Below are positions 8,685 to 16,417 of a stretch of 41,360 bases of DNA, in pieces. Both the position numbers and the translations under genes were made by a program. Numbering within the stretch: the first letter of the stretch is position 1; each line of letters begins with the position of its first letter. The stretch spans positions 1 to 41,360 of the forward strand of contig NZ_BCWR01000014.1 of assembly GCF_001592305.1 (NCBI RefSeq), read 5' to 3'. The notes under the pieces are model-generated. The model searched no databases, was not told the DNA's origin, and saw nothing but the letters and a program-made list of their open reading frames with translations. Source of the stretch: Hydrogenophaga taeniospiralis CCUG 15921. Lineage in GTDB: Bacteria > Pseudomonadota > Gammaproteobacteria > Burkholderiales > Burkholderiaceae_C.

Positions 8685-9581
8685 ATGGCTGCAACACTCG
8701 ATGGTCAACTGGTGGTCGCGATTTCTTCGCGGGCGCTGTTCGACTTTGAAGAAGAAAACCGCCTGTTCGAGACCGGCGACGACCGGGCTTACATGCAGCT
8801 GCAGCTGGACCGGCTGGAGCAACCGGCGCAGCCCGGGGTGGCGTTTTCGCTGGTGCACAAGCTGCTGGCCTTCAACGACGCCACGGCCCAGCGCGTCGAG
8901 GTGGTGATCCTCTCGCGCAACGACCCGGTCTCGGGCATGCGCGTGTTCCGCTCGGCGCAGCACTACGGCCTGCCCATCCAGCGTGGCAGCTTCACGCGCG
9001 GCCAGCCCCCCTGGCGCTACCTGCGCCCGCTGCGCGCCAACCTGTTCCTCTCCACCCACCTGGCCGACGTGCGCGCCGCGCTCGACGCCGGCGTGCCCGC
9101 CGCGCAGGTGTATCCGCTGTCGGTGCACGCCAGCGACGCCCACCCGCACGAGGTGCGCATTGCCTTCGACGGCGACGCCGTGCTGTTCTCAGACGAAGCC
9201 GAGCGCGTGTTCCAGGCCGAAGGCCTGTCGGCCTTCCAGGCCCACGAGGCCAGCAAGGCCGGGCAACCCCTGGCGGGCGGCCCGTTCAAGCCCCTGCTCG
9301 AAGCCCTGCACCGGCTGCAGGCCGAAGGCACGAGCGCCATGCGCATCCGCACCGCGCTGGTGACCGCGCGCAGCGCCCCGGCGCACGAGCGCGCCATCCG
9401 CACGCTGATGAACTGGAACATCGAGGTCGACGAGGCCATGTTCCTTGGCGGCCTGCCCAAGGGCGAGTTCCTGCGCGAGTTCGAACCCGACTTCTTCTTC
9501 GACGACCAGACCGGCCATATCGAGTCGGCCGCGCTGCACGTGCCCGCCGGGCATGTGGCCAGCGGCATCTCGAACACATGA
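8685..9581 (+). CDS. Cytosolic 5'-nucleotidase family protein
   Basis: The product resembles the cytosolic 5'-nucleotidase I family (the Pfam 5-nucleotidase group related to animal NT5C1), which dephosphorylates nucleoside monophosphates. The 298-residue protein opens with VVAISSRALFDFEEENRLFE, which carries the N-terminal acidic patch. It contains IAFDGDAVLFSDEAE, a DxDxD-like metal/phosphate motif, near residues 167-181. Near the C-terminus it has FLGGLPKGEFL and the acidic FDDQTGH segment. There is no signal peptide, so it acts in the cytoplasm. The ATG at 8685 was chosen because the frame upstream only crosses the hairpin element. The Shine-Dalgarno is weak. The substrate cannot be read from sequence. 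Confidence 0.85.
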   Translation: MAATLDGQLVVAISSRALFDFEEENRLFETGDDRAYMQLQLDRLEQPAQPGVAFSLVHKLLAFNDATAQRVEVVILSRNDPVSGMRVFRSAQHYGLPIQRGSFTRGQPPWRYLRPLRANLFLSTHLADVRAALDAGVPAAQVYPLSVHASDAHPHEVRIAFDGDAVLFSDEAERVFQAEGLSAFQAHEASKAGQPLAGGPFKPLLEALHRLQAEGTSAMRIRTALVTARSAPAHERAIRTLMNWNIEVDEAMFLGGLPKGEFLREFEPDFFFDDQTGHIESAALHVPAGHVASGISNT

Positions 9582-9660
9582 CCCACCCCGGCGCAGCGCT
9601 GCGCGCGTCTTCCCCTCAAGGGGACGCTGCGAGTGGCCCGGCGAAGCCGGTTCTACCGCA
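9582..9660 (+). repeat. GC-rich triple-hairpin element, copy 3 (after nucleotidase gene)
   Basis: This copy directly follows the nucleotidase stop. It carries CGCAGCGCTGCG, then CCCCTCAAGGGG, then TGGCCCGGCGAAGCCGGTTC, in the same order as copies 1 and 2. The gap to the next ATG is 123 bases. Confidence 0.76.
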
Positions 9661-9704
9661 GCCTGTTTTCAAGACACCTCACTCCACCCGTTGAGAGACT
9701 TCCC

Positions 9705-11480
9705 ATGACAGAACCCCTCTCCAAACTCAAAAGCTTCCGCCAGTTCGCTGGCAAGGTGGGCCGCCTGGCCCTGCCCTATTTCAGTTCCGAAGAAAAATGG
9801 AAGGCGCGCGCCCTGCTCGCGGCCATCGTCGCGCTCAATCTGGCCGCGGTCTACATGCTGGTGCTGCTCAACGAGTGGAACCGCGGTTTCTACGACGCGC
9901 TGCAGAACAAAGACCAGCCGGTCTTCTGGCGCGAGCTGGGTCGCTTCACCTACCTCGCCTTCGCGTTCATCGTCATCGCGGTCTACCGCTTCTACCTGAC
10001 GCAGTTGCTCCAGCTGCGCTGGCGCAACTGGATGACCGCCCACTACCTGGACCGCTGGTTGTCCAACAAGGCCTTCTACCAGCTGGAGCTGGCGCGCTTT
10101 TCCAAACAGGCCGACGCACCGCCCGACAACCCGGACCAGCGCATCGCCGAAGACCTGAACCTGTTCACCGGCGACACCGTCGGGTTGACCATGGGCCTGA
10201 TGAACGCCGTGGTCACCCTGGTGAGTTTTGTCGGCATCCTCTGGGGCCTCTCCGGCAGCTTCACCTTCGACTTCAACGGCGGCTCGTACGTGATCCCCGG
10301 CTTCATGGTCTGGATGGCGGTGGCCTACGCGCTGGCCGGCAGCTTGCTCACGCACTACATCGGCCGCCCGCAGATCGCGCTGAATTTCCGCCAGCAGCGC
10401 TATGAAGCCGACTTCCGCCACCACCTGATTCGGGTGCGCGAATACAGCGAGTCCATCGCGCTGGACCGGGGCGAACCGGTGGAGCGCACACAGCTGGGCG
10501 GGCGCTTCACCACCCTGCTGGGCAACTACCTGCGCCTGATCAAGGCGCAGAAGCGCCTCATCTGGTTCAACACCTTCTACGGCCAGGCCGCCGTGGTGTT
10601 CCCCTTCATCGTGGCGGCGCCGCGCTTCTTCAGCGGCGCCATCCAGCTCGGCGAGCTGATGCAGATTTCATCGGCCTTCGGGCGCGTGCAGGACTCGCTC
10701 TCGTGGTTCGTGGACAACTACAGCAGCCTGGCCGCCTGGCGCGCCACCACCGACCGGATCATCAGCTTCGAAGAGAGCTTCCTGGCGCTGCAACAGGCCG
10801 AGCTGGCCCACACCCAAGACGCCACCCAGAGCGACCACCTCCGCGTGGACGATCTGCACATCGCGCTGCCAGGCCAGGTGGCGCTGCTCAGCGGCAGCGG
10901 CCTCACGCTGTCGGCGGGCGACACTCTGCTGGTGAAAGGCCCTTCGGGCAGCGGCAAGTCCACCCTGTTCCGCGCGCTGGCCGGCATCTGGCCCTGGGCC
11001 AAGGGTCGCCTGCACCTGCCGGCCGACTTCGACGCGCGCGTCATGTTCCTGCCGCAAAAGCCTTACTTCCCCAACGGCGCGCTGCGCACCGCGCTGGCCT
11101 ACCCCGCCGCGCCTGAGCGCTACAGCGACACCGAACTGCAACAGGCCCTGCGCGACGCGCTGCTGCCGCGCCTGGCCGACGTGCTGGACACCGAAGACAC
11201 CTGGGGCCAGAAGCTCTCGGGCGGCGAACAGCAGCGCCTGGCCATCGCCCGCGCCTTGCTCAAAAAGCCGCGCTGGCTGTTTGTGGACGAAGGCACCAGC
11301 GCGCTCGACGAAGCCGCCGAGGCCACGCTGTACCAGCGGCTGCGCGCCTTGGTGGCCGAGCAGGACGGTGCCCTGATCTCCATCGCCCACAGCCCAGCGG
11401 TGGGGGCGTTTCACGCGCAGCAGTGGACGCTGGAGGATTCCGCGGGCGGCGAGAGCCGCTTCAAGCTCGTGGCGAGCTGA
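9705..11480 (+). CDS. SbmA/YddA-like ABC transporter, permease fused to ATPase
   Basis: This is a half-size ABC transporter of the SbmA/BacA-like or YddA group, with membrane and ATP-binding domains in one chain; it probably works as a homodimer. The N-terminal half of the 591-residue protein carries several membrane helices (for example LAAIVALNLAAVYMLVLLNEW near 35-58) and conserved segments such as LNEWNRGFYDALQNKD and NPDQRIAEDL. The ATPase half has Walker A GPSGSGKST at 412-420, signature LSGGEQQRL at 504-512 and Walker B region WLFVDEGTSALDE near 524-536. All nucleotide-binding motifs look intact. The ATG at 9705 gives the normal family N-terminus. The substrate is unknown; relatives move peptides or cofactors. 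Confidence 0.9.
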   Translation: MTEPLSKLKSFRQFAGKVGRLALPYFSSEEKWKARALLAAIVALNLAAVYMLVLLNEWNRGFYDALQNKDQPVFWRELGRFTYLAFAFIVIAVYRFYLTQLLQLRWRNWMTAHYLDRWLSNKAFYQLELARFSKQADAPPDNPDQRIAEDLNLFTGDTVGLTMGLMNAVVTLVSFVGILWGLSGSFTFDFNGGSYVIPGFMVWMAVAYALAGSLLTHYIGRPQIALNFRQQRYEADFRHHLIRVREYSESIALDRGEPVERTQLGGRFTTLLGNYLRLIKAQKRLIWFNTFYGQAAVVFPFIVAAPRFFSGAIQLGELMQISSAFGRVQDSLSWFVDNYSSLAAWRATTDRIISFEESFLALQQAELAHTQDATQSDHLRVDDLHIALPGQVALLSGSGLTLSAGDTLLVKGPSGSGKSTLFRALAGIWPWAKGRLHLPADFDARVMFLPQKPYFPNGALRTALAYPAAPERYSDTELQQALRDALLPRLADVLDTEDTWGQKLSGGEQQRLAIARALLKKPRWLFVDEGTSALDEAAEATLYQRLRALVAEQDGALISIAHSPAVGAFHAQQWTLEDSAGGESRFKLVAS

Positions 11481-11488
11481 GGCCTCAG
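11477..11488. other. Palindrome spanning two convergent stop codons
   Basis: CTGAGGCCTCAG is a perfect 12-base palindrome. It contains the TGA of the + strand ABC gene (11478-11480) and, on the other strand, the TGA of the phosphodiesterase gene (11485-11487). Only four bases separate the two genes, so there is no room for a separate terminator. Confidence 0.85.
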
Positions 11489-12762
11489 CGCAGGTTCATG
11501 CAGTTCGCATAGAAGGTGGTCGTGGCGGGCCAGTCGGAGAACACGCCCATCACGCCCACGTCCTGTGCCAGCACGTGCAGCGCGGTGAGCATGTCGCCTT
11601 CATTCTTCACGGCGCTGTCGAAGGTCTGTTGGTACCAACCGTTGTTGCCATCGGCCAGCACGCCCGAGCGCTCCAGCGTCCAGGTGATCAGCCCCAGACC
11701 CGCCGCCTTGGCATCCTTCGCCGCCTGTGAGGCCACGATCTTGCCGCCTTCGGCGGTCAGCAGCGCAAACAACGGCGGCGCCCAGATCTGGATGCCCTGC
11801 GCCTTGTACCCTTTGAGGGTGGCGAGATCGGGCAGGTCTTTGGGCGAATCGGCGTCGTCCAGGTAGACCGCCTGCCGGCCAAACGCCGGCTCGTGCTTCA
11901 CCCAGTACAGCAGGTCGTCGATGTTGAACGACTGAGCGAACACATGGCTCGGCGCCACGCCGGCCCGCTTGTACTCGTCCAGCATCTTCTGCGCGTAGGC
12001 CTGCTGCGTGAAGCCGTCAAACGGCATGGTCACGCTGGTGCTCTTGAGTTCGGGCGTCATCTTCACGCCCAGCTGTTTGAACAGCTCAATGCTCTCGGCG
12101 TGCGTCAGCAGCGTGCCACTGGTCGGCCCCGAGTACAGGTCGGTGCGCCAGTTGGCCGTGCCGCCCAGGTACTGCTCGGGCGTGCGCGCGGCCGGGTTGG
12201 AGGCGTCCATCTTGCCGCGCAGGGTCTTGAACTCGGCCAGTGTGATGTCGCTGGTGCGGCACTCGGCCTTGGCCGGCGTCACCACCTTGCCCTCGGCGTC
12301 GAGCACGGCGGGCACGAAAGGCTGCGTGCACTTGGCCGCCAGCGGCGTGACCAGGATGTTGGTCGTCGTGTGCAGGTCGTTCTGCGCGTGGCGGCAGACC
12401 AGTTCCTTGTCCTTGGTGAAGGTCACGTCGCATTCGAGGATACCGGCGCCCATGCGTGCGGCCGCCACGTAGGACTCGCGTGTGTGCTCGGGGAACTGCA
12501 TCGGCGCACCGCGGTGACCGATGGAGAAACCACGCGGTTTGAAATCACCGCGCCGCGCGCACTGCTGCAGCTCGCGCTTGAGCGGGCCATCGGCCATCTC
12601 GTCAACCAGAAAGAACGGGCGCGGACCCAGCTGGACATGGCTCGGGCGCTCGGCGCTGCCGTGCGACGGGCGGCTTGGGGTGGCGGACGGCGACTGGGCC
12701 AGCGCCGACGCGGCGGCCAGACCGAGCACGGCCAGACCCAGAATGCGGGGCAAGAACGACAT
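11485..12762 (-). CDS. Secreted glycerophosphodiester phosphodiesterase (GlpQ-like)
   Basis: The enzyme hydrolyses glycerophosphodiesters to glycerol-3-phosphate and an alcohol. The 425-residue precursor has a Sec signal peptide with likely cleavage after Ala22 (ALA|QSP), so it acts in the periplasm or outside. Family residues are visible: H83-R84-G in IGHRGAP, E92 in PEHTRESY, E110 and D112 in ILECDVTF, and H125 in CRHAQNDL. Later segments MTPELKS and [10 protein letters not shown] fit the barrel. It is longer than cytoplasmic UgpQ and matches periplasmic GlpQ-like enzymes. The ATG at 12762 has a strong GGAGG Shine-Dalgarno 9 bases upstream and gives the signal peptide; an upstream in-frame start would translate the leader repeat. 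The leader is duplicated before the 22098-23165 gene. Confidence 0.92.
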   Translation of the reverse strand: MSFLPRILGLAVLGLAAASALAQSPSATPSRPSHGSAERPSHVQLGPRPFFLVDEMADGPLKRELQQCARRGDFKPRGFSIGHRGAPMQFPEHTRESYVAAARMGAGILECDVTFTKDKELVCRHAQNDLHTTTNILVTPLAAKCTQPFVPAVLDAEGKVVTPAKAECRTSDITLAEFKTLRGKMDASNPAARTPEQYLGGTANWRTDLYSGPTSGTLLTHAESIELFKQLGVKMTPELKSTSVTMPFDGFTQQAYAQKMLDEYKRAGVAPSHVFAQSFNIDDLLYWVKHEPAFGRQAVYLDDADSPKDLPDLATLKGYKAQGIQIWAPPLFALLTAEGGKIVASQAAKDAKAAGLGLITWTLERSGVLADGNNGWYQQTFDSAVKNEGDMLTALHVLAQDVGVMGVFSDWPATTTFYANCMNLR

Positions 12763-12872
12763 GGGGATTCCCCTCCGGTGGGATGAACGAATGATGTGTG
12801 GTGAGACGTGTCGGCGGCGGCGTGCGCCCGACCGATGGATCATCCGCCAGGTCCGTGAAGGAGGAATGACAG
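12763..12872 (-). repeat. Duplicated leader, copy A (before the phosphodiesterase)
   Basis: About 110 bases here match 23214-23323 in the same orientation with only a handful of differences. On the transcribed strand the segment ends in GGAGGGGAATCCCC followed immediately by the ATG. It therefore supplies the Shine-Dalgarno and a GGGGAATCCCC palindrome at the ribosome entry site. Confidence 0.9.
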
Positions 12873-13043
12873 CTTTCGCGGTGGTCGCTGCACCGGGCCC
12901 TGACCACGGTGCTGAGCGGTCCGTCGTGCATGCGCGCTCGTCTGGTGCGCCATGTCAGTTCGAGCGGGCGCCCCCGCCTTCATGCGGCTGATCATCGCCG
13001 GTATCGTGGCCGGTGAGGATCGACCGAATCCTTTGCTGGGAAC

Positions 13044-14504
13044 TCACTTTTTGGCAATTGCTTCGCGTTCGCTGGGTTGCCAGCCGCCGCCCAGCGCCTT
13101 GAATGCCATGACGGCCGCGCGCGCCGATTCCGTTTGTGCCTGAACTCGCGCATCGGACGCTTGCAACAGGTTTTGATCGGCCTGCAAGACTTCAATCAGG
13201 CTGACAACCCCCTTTTGGTACGCTGCGAACGAAGCGCCTCGAGCGCGACCAAGCGCGTCCACACCCTGAGTCAGCGCAGCGGCCTGCTCTTCACGTTTGA
13301 CCAAGGCCGACAAGGCGTTTTCCACGTCCTCGGTCGCCCGCAGGGCGGCAAGCCGATAGGTGGCCAACATCTCGGCCTCCTGTCCCTTGGCCTGCTCGAT
13401 CTGCGCGTTGATGCGGCCGAAATCGAACAGCCGCCAACGCAGGCCAAGCATGCCGGCGGCCTGGCCGGCACCACTGGTGAACAGATGGCTGCTCGATACC
13501 GATGTCGCGCTGCCGATCAGCCCGCCTAGAGAGAGCTTGGGGTAGTACTCGGCGATGGCGACCCCAATGCGTGCGCTGGATGCAGCCAAACGACGCTCGG
13601 CCACGATCAGATCGGGCCGACGCCGGAGCAGTTCACCCGGCGACCCGGTGGCGGCGATCTGTGGCGCTGTCGGGATGTCGCCGGCCTTGATCATCTCCGC
13701 CCGATGCGTTCCGGGTGGTGAGCCCAGCATCACGTCCAGCGCATTCAGGGCCACTTCCAAACCCGCCTCAAGCGCAGGGACCGAAGCACGGACCTGTGCA
13801 AGAGCGCCTTCGGACTGATTCATCTGAAGCTCGGCCGCCAACCCCTTGCCATGAAGAAGCTTGATGGTGGAGAGCAGTTTCTGCTGCGTCTGCACCTGCC
13901 GGCGAACAATGTCCAGGCGCGCCTGCAATCCGCGGATGGTGATGTAGATGTCGGCCGTCTGTGCCGCCACGGCCAATCGAGTGGCCACCGCACCGGCCTC
14001 CGAGGACTGGTAATCGGCGATGGCTGCTTCCCGTCCCCGGCGCAGGCCGCCGAACACATCCAGTTCCCAGCTCGCACCCAGATTGGCGTCGTAAGCATTG
14101 CCGTACCGGTCGAAACCGGGCGTCGAACTCAAGACTTGCCCCAACGGGGTTTCCACGGACTGGTAAGCCCTGGCCGCCTGGCCGGTCACCTGGCCGGAAG
14201 GCAGCAACGCGGCGTTGGCTGCGCCCAGCCCGGCACGCGATTGGGTCACGCGCGCGGACGCCTGCGCAAGATCCAGGTTCTGTTCCAACGCAAGGGTTAC
14301 GAATCGCGTCAGTTGCGTGTCGCCAAACCCCGTCCACCAAGTGGCGAGGTCGGCGCTGGCTTTCGCCAGTCGGTGATCTGCGGCAGTCTGGCCCTGGAAC
14401 CGCTCCGGCAGGGGCATGTCGGGCCGGGTGTAGTCGGGGCCAACCGCGCAGCCTGTGGACAGGCTGGCCACAAGGAGCGCGGTAAAGGTGTGTTTGGGCA
14501 GCAT
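13044..14504 (-). CDS. RND efflux outer-membrane factor, OprM/NodT family lipoprotein
   Basis: This protein forms the trimeric outer-membrane exit duct of a tripartite efflux pump. The 486-residue product has a lipoprotein signal peptide with the lipidated cysteine at residue 19 (LSTGC|AVGPDY, a typical family opening). Two OEP repeats follow, with segments such as WWTGFGDTQL, WELDVFGGLRRGREAA, LRRRPDLIVAERRLAASSARIGVA and RWRLFDFGRI. The ATG at 14504 follows GGAAG and gives the lipobox. It lies opposite the TetR gene and shares a 90-base regulatory region with it. Its partners are the adaptor and pump at 15293-19482. The factor gene on the opposite side of the regulator from the pump is a split layout. 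Confidence 0.93.
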   Translation of the reverse strand: MLPKHTFTALLVASLSTGCAVGPDYTRPDMPLPERFQGQTAADHRLAKASADLATWWTGFGDTQLTRFVTLALEQNLDLAQASARVTQSRAGLGAANAALLPSGQVTGQAARAYQSVETPLGQVLSSTPGFDRYGNAYDANLGASWELDVFGGLRRGREAAIADYQSSEAGAVATRLAVAAQTADIYITIRGLQARLDIVRRQVQTQQKLLSTIKLLHGKGLAAELQMNQSEGALAQVRASVPALEAGLEVALNALDVMLGSPPGTHRAEMIKAGDIPTAPQIAATGSPGELLRRRPDLIVAERRLAASSARIGVAIAEYYPKLSLGGLIGSATSVSSSHLFTSGAGQAAGMLGLRWRLFDFGRINAQIEQAKGQEAEMLATYRLAALRATEDVENALSALVKREEQAAALTQGVDALGRARGASFAAYQKGVVSLIEVLQADQNLLQASDARVQAQTESARAAVMAFKALGGGWQPSEREAIAKK

Positions 14505-14530
14505 ATGGTTTCTTCCAGTGACATCAAATA

Positions 14531-14554
14531 GTGACCATAATACCAAACAGTCAC
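14531..14554. promoter_or_regulatory. Probable TetR operator 1 (divergent region)
   Basis: An inverted repeat with arms GTGAC (14531-14535) and GTCAC (14550-14554), separated by 14 bases; outer A and T extend it to AGTGAC and GTCACT. It overlaps the -10 and spacer of the proposed minus-strand promoter for the outer-membrane factor. An identical GTGAC-N14-GTCAC dyad lies at 15224-15247. Assignment to the neighbouring TetR protein is inferred from position and recurrence. Confidence 0.7.
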
Positions 14555-14564
14555 TGGTTGTCTA
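14537..14564 (-). promoter_or_regulatory. Proposed promoter of the outer-membrane factor gene
   Basis: On the minus strand, TAGACA (14564-14559), 16 bases, then TATTAT (14542-14537), each one base from the sigma-70 consensus. The expected start of transcription is near 14530, about 26 bases before the ATG. The dyad at 14531-14554 covers the -10 and spacer, so binding there would block RNA polymerase. Confidence 0.55.
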
Positions 14565-14593
14565 GTCCACTCGACTGGCGTAAGCTAGAGCGC

Positions 14594-15211
14594 ATGAAGA
14601 AAACAAGTACTTCCCTTGCTTCGGCACGCGGTCCCGTTGACCACGAGGTGCGCAACCAGATCATTGCCGCCGCTACAGAGCATTTCAGCCGCTACGGTTA
14701 CGAAAAAACGACCGTTTCGGACCTTGCGAAGGTCATCGGCTTTTCAAAGGCCTACATCTACAAGTTCTTCGAATCCAAGCAGGCCGTTGGTGAGGTGATC
14801 TGTGGAAACTGTCTGGGTGAGATTGAGGCCGAGGTGAGAGCGGCGGTTGATCAGGCCGACAGGCCGCCCGAGAAGCTGCGACGCCTGTTCAAAGCCATCG
14901 TCGAGTCGAGCATGCGTCTGTTTTTCCAGGATCGCAAGCTCTATGAGATTGCGATATCCGCTGCGACGGAGCGCTGGCAGGTCACGCTCGCACATGAAGA
15001 GCGCATTCAAGCGATGTTGCGGGACATCTTGCAAGAGGGTCGACAAAGTGGTGACTTTGAGCGCAAGACCCCGCTGGACGAAACCATGATGGCGATCTAC
15101 CTGGTGATGCGTCCTTACCTCAACCCATTGATTCTGCAGCACAGCTTTGATTACGCCGAGGAGGCGCCGGCCCAGCTCTCCAGCTTGGTGCTCCGCAGTT
15201 TGTCTCCGTGA
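14594..15211 (+). CDS. TetR-family repressor of the efflux genes
   Basis: The 205-residue protein has an N-terminal helix-turn-helix of the TetR type at about residues 17-65, including IIAAATEHFSRYGYEKTTVSDLA split over two helices and the recognition part FSKAYIYKFFESK. A divergent ligand-binding domain follows. Such proteins usually repress adjacent genes until a small molecule binds. The ATG at 14594 is preferred; a GTG at 14531 would place coding sequence over the operator. The outer-membrane factor diverges from it and the adaptor gene lies 81 bases downstream. The matching dyads on both sides suggest it controls all three efflux components and possibly itself. The ligand is unknown. Confidence 0.92.
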   Translation: MKKTSTSLASARGPVDHEVRNQIIAAATEHFSRYGYEKTTVSDLAKVIGFSKAYIYKFFESKQAVGEVICGNCLGEIEAEVRAAVDQADRPPEKLRRLFKAIVESSMRLFFQDRKLYEIAISAATERWQVTLAHEERIQAMLRDILQEGRQSGDFERKTPLDETMMAIYLVMRPYLNPLILQHSFDYAEEAPAQLSSLVLRSLSP

Positions 15212-15223
15212 CACAATTTGATT

Positions 15224-15247
15224 GTGACTATTGACCAATATAGTCAC
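15224..15247. promoter_or_regulatory. Probable TetR operator 2 (before the pump operon)
   Basis: A perfect inverted repeat, GTGACTA (15224-15230) and TAGTCAC (15241-15247), with a 10-base centre. Outer arms and spacing (GTGAC-N14-GTCAC) equal operator 1. The -35 hexamer of the pump promoter lies inside it. Confidence 0.75.
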
Positions 15248-15259
15248 TAGACGCATAAT
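15231..15259 (+). promoter_or_regulatory. Proposed sigma-70 promoter of the pump operon
   Basis: TTGACC at 15231-15236, a 17-base spacer, then CATAAT at 15254-15259; each hexamer has one mismatch to consensus. The predicted start near 15266 gives a leader of about 27 bases to the ATG at 15293. The -35 sits in the centre of operator 2, a layout expected for repression by steric block. Confidence 0.7.
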
Positions 15260-15292
15260 GAAGGTCCTGATCACTTTGTCAAAGGGACCTTC

Positions 15293-16417
15293 ATGCCCCG
15301 GCTCCGCCTTGTTACACCTCTATTCATTTGTGCACTGCCGTTGGCGCTGATCGCTTGCGGCGAAGCGACCGCAACCGATCCGCGCACCGATGCGCCCTTG
15401 GTGCGCACGGCGACCGTTCAACAGGCGACCGCTGTCTCGCGTTCTTTCACCGGTACCGTGGCGGCACGGGTGCAGAGCGACTTGGGCTTTCGAGTCGCTG
15501 GCAAGGTGCTGGAGCGGCTGGTGGACGCCGGTCAAAGCGTCAAACGCGGCCAGCCGCTGATGCGCATCGATTCCGCCGATCTGAAACTGGCGGTGAATGC
15601 CCAGCAAGAGGCGGTCGTTGCGGCGCGAGCCCGGGCCCGTCAGACGGCAGACGATGAGGCACGCTACCGGGACCTGCGCGGTACGGGAGCCATTTCTGCA
15701 TCGGCCTATGACCAGGTCAAAGCGGCTTCAGATGCCGCCCAGGCGCAACTCAGGGCCGCTGAGGCACAAGCCGATGTCGCTCGCAATGCGAGCCGCTACA
15801 CCGAGCTGGTGGCCGATGGCGACGGCGTGATCATGGAGACGCTGGCTGAACCGGGCCAGGTCGTCAATGCAGGTCAGACCGTGATCCGGCTGGCCCATGC
15901 CGGTCGTCGCGAGGCGCTGATCCAGTTGCCGGAAACCCTGCGTCCCGCCATCGGTTCCGTGGCGCAGGCCACGCTGTTCGGCAAGGAAGGGGAAGTTGCT
16001 CCAGCCAAGCTGCGTCAGCTCTCCAATTCGGCAGATCGCCTCACGCGCACCTTCGAGGCGCGGTATGTGCTGGATGGAGAACTGACCAGCGCACCACTGG
16101 GAACCACGGTGGTCATCCAGATTCCGGATGGGCATGCCTCAGGCCAAGACGGTCTGCACGTGCCGATGGGTGCGGTGTTTGATGCGGGCAAGGGTCCGGG
16201 CGTCTGGGTGGTCCAGGGTGAGCCGGAAAAAGTGTCCTGGCGCCCGGTCACCGTTCAGCGCATGGACGACGCCGGGGCAACCATCGCGGGTCAGATCAAA
16301 CAAGGTGAACGGATCGTCGCACTGGGTGCCCATCTGTTGCGAGAAGGTGAACAGGTCCGTGTGGCGGGGGGCGCAGTTGCCAAGGTGGCCAAGGCGACTG
16401 AGGGAGCGCGTCCGTGA
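15293..16417 (+). CDS. RND efflux periplasmic adaptor (HlyD/AcrA family) lipoprotein
   Basis: The adaptor links the inner-membrane pump to the outer-membrane duct. The 374-residue precursor has a lipoprotein signal peptide with lipidated C22 (LIAC|GE). The barrel-sandwich half-motif GFRVAGKVLERLVDAGQSV follows in the lipoyl-like domain, then an Ala/Arg-rich coiled-coil hairpin (about 105-165), then the second lipoyl half (DGVIMETLAEPGQVVNAG). A beta-barrel domain and a membrane-proximal domain (LHVPMGAVFDA) complete it. An AAGGGA Shine-Dalgarno precedes the ATG. It overlaps the pump gene by four bases (GTGA). Confidence 0.94.
   Translation: MPRLRLVTPLFICALPLALIACGEATATDPRTDAPLVRTATVQQATAVSRSFTGTVAARVQSDLGFRVAGKVLERLVDAGQSVKRGQPLMRIDSADLKLAVNAQQEAVVAARARARQTADDEARYRDLRGTGAISASAYDQVKAASDAAQAQLRAAEAQADVARNASRYTELVADGDGVIMETLAEPGQVVNAGQTVIRLAHAGRREALIQLPETLRPAIGSVAQATLFGKEGEVAPAKLRQLSNSADRLTRTFEARYVLDGELTSAPLGTTVVIQIPDGHASGQDGLHVPMGAVFDAGKGPGVWVVQGEPEKVSWRPVTVQRMDDAGATIAGQIKQGERIVALGAHLLREGEQVRVAGGAVAKVAKATEGARP

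Noticed and set aside
7116..9660. Insertion sequences between secretion and transporter genes
   Set aside because: The elements are about 80 bases, have no transposase or target duplication and are better described as hairpin repeats.
12990..13022. Terminator hairpin downstream of the outer-membrane factor gene
   Set aside because: The stem needs a G-T pair and there is no T-run after it.
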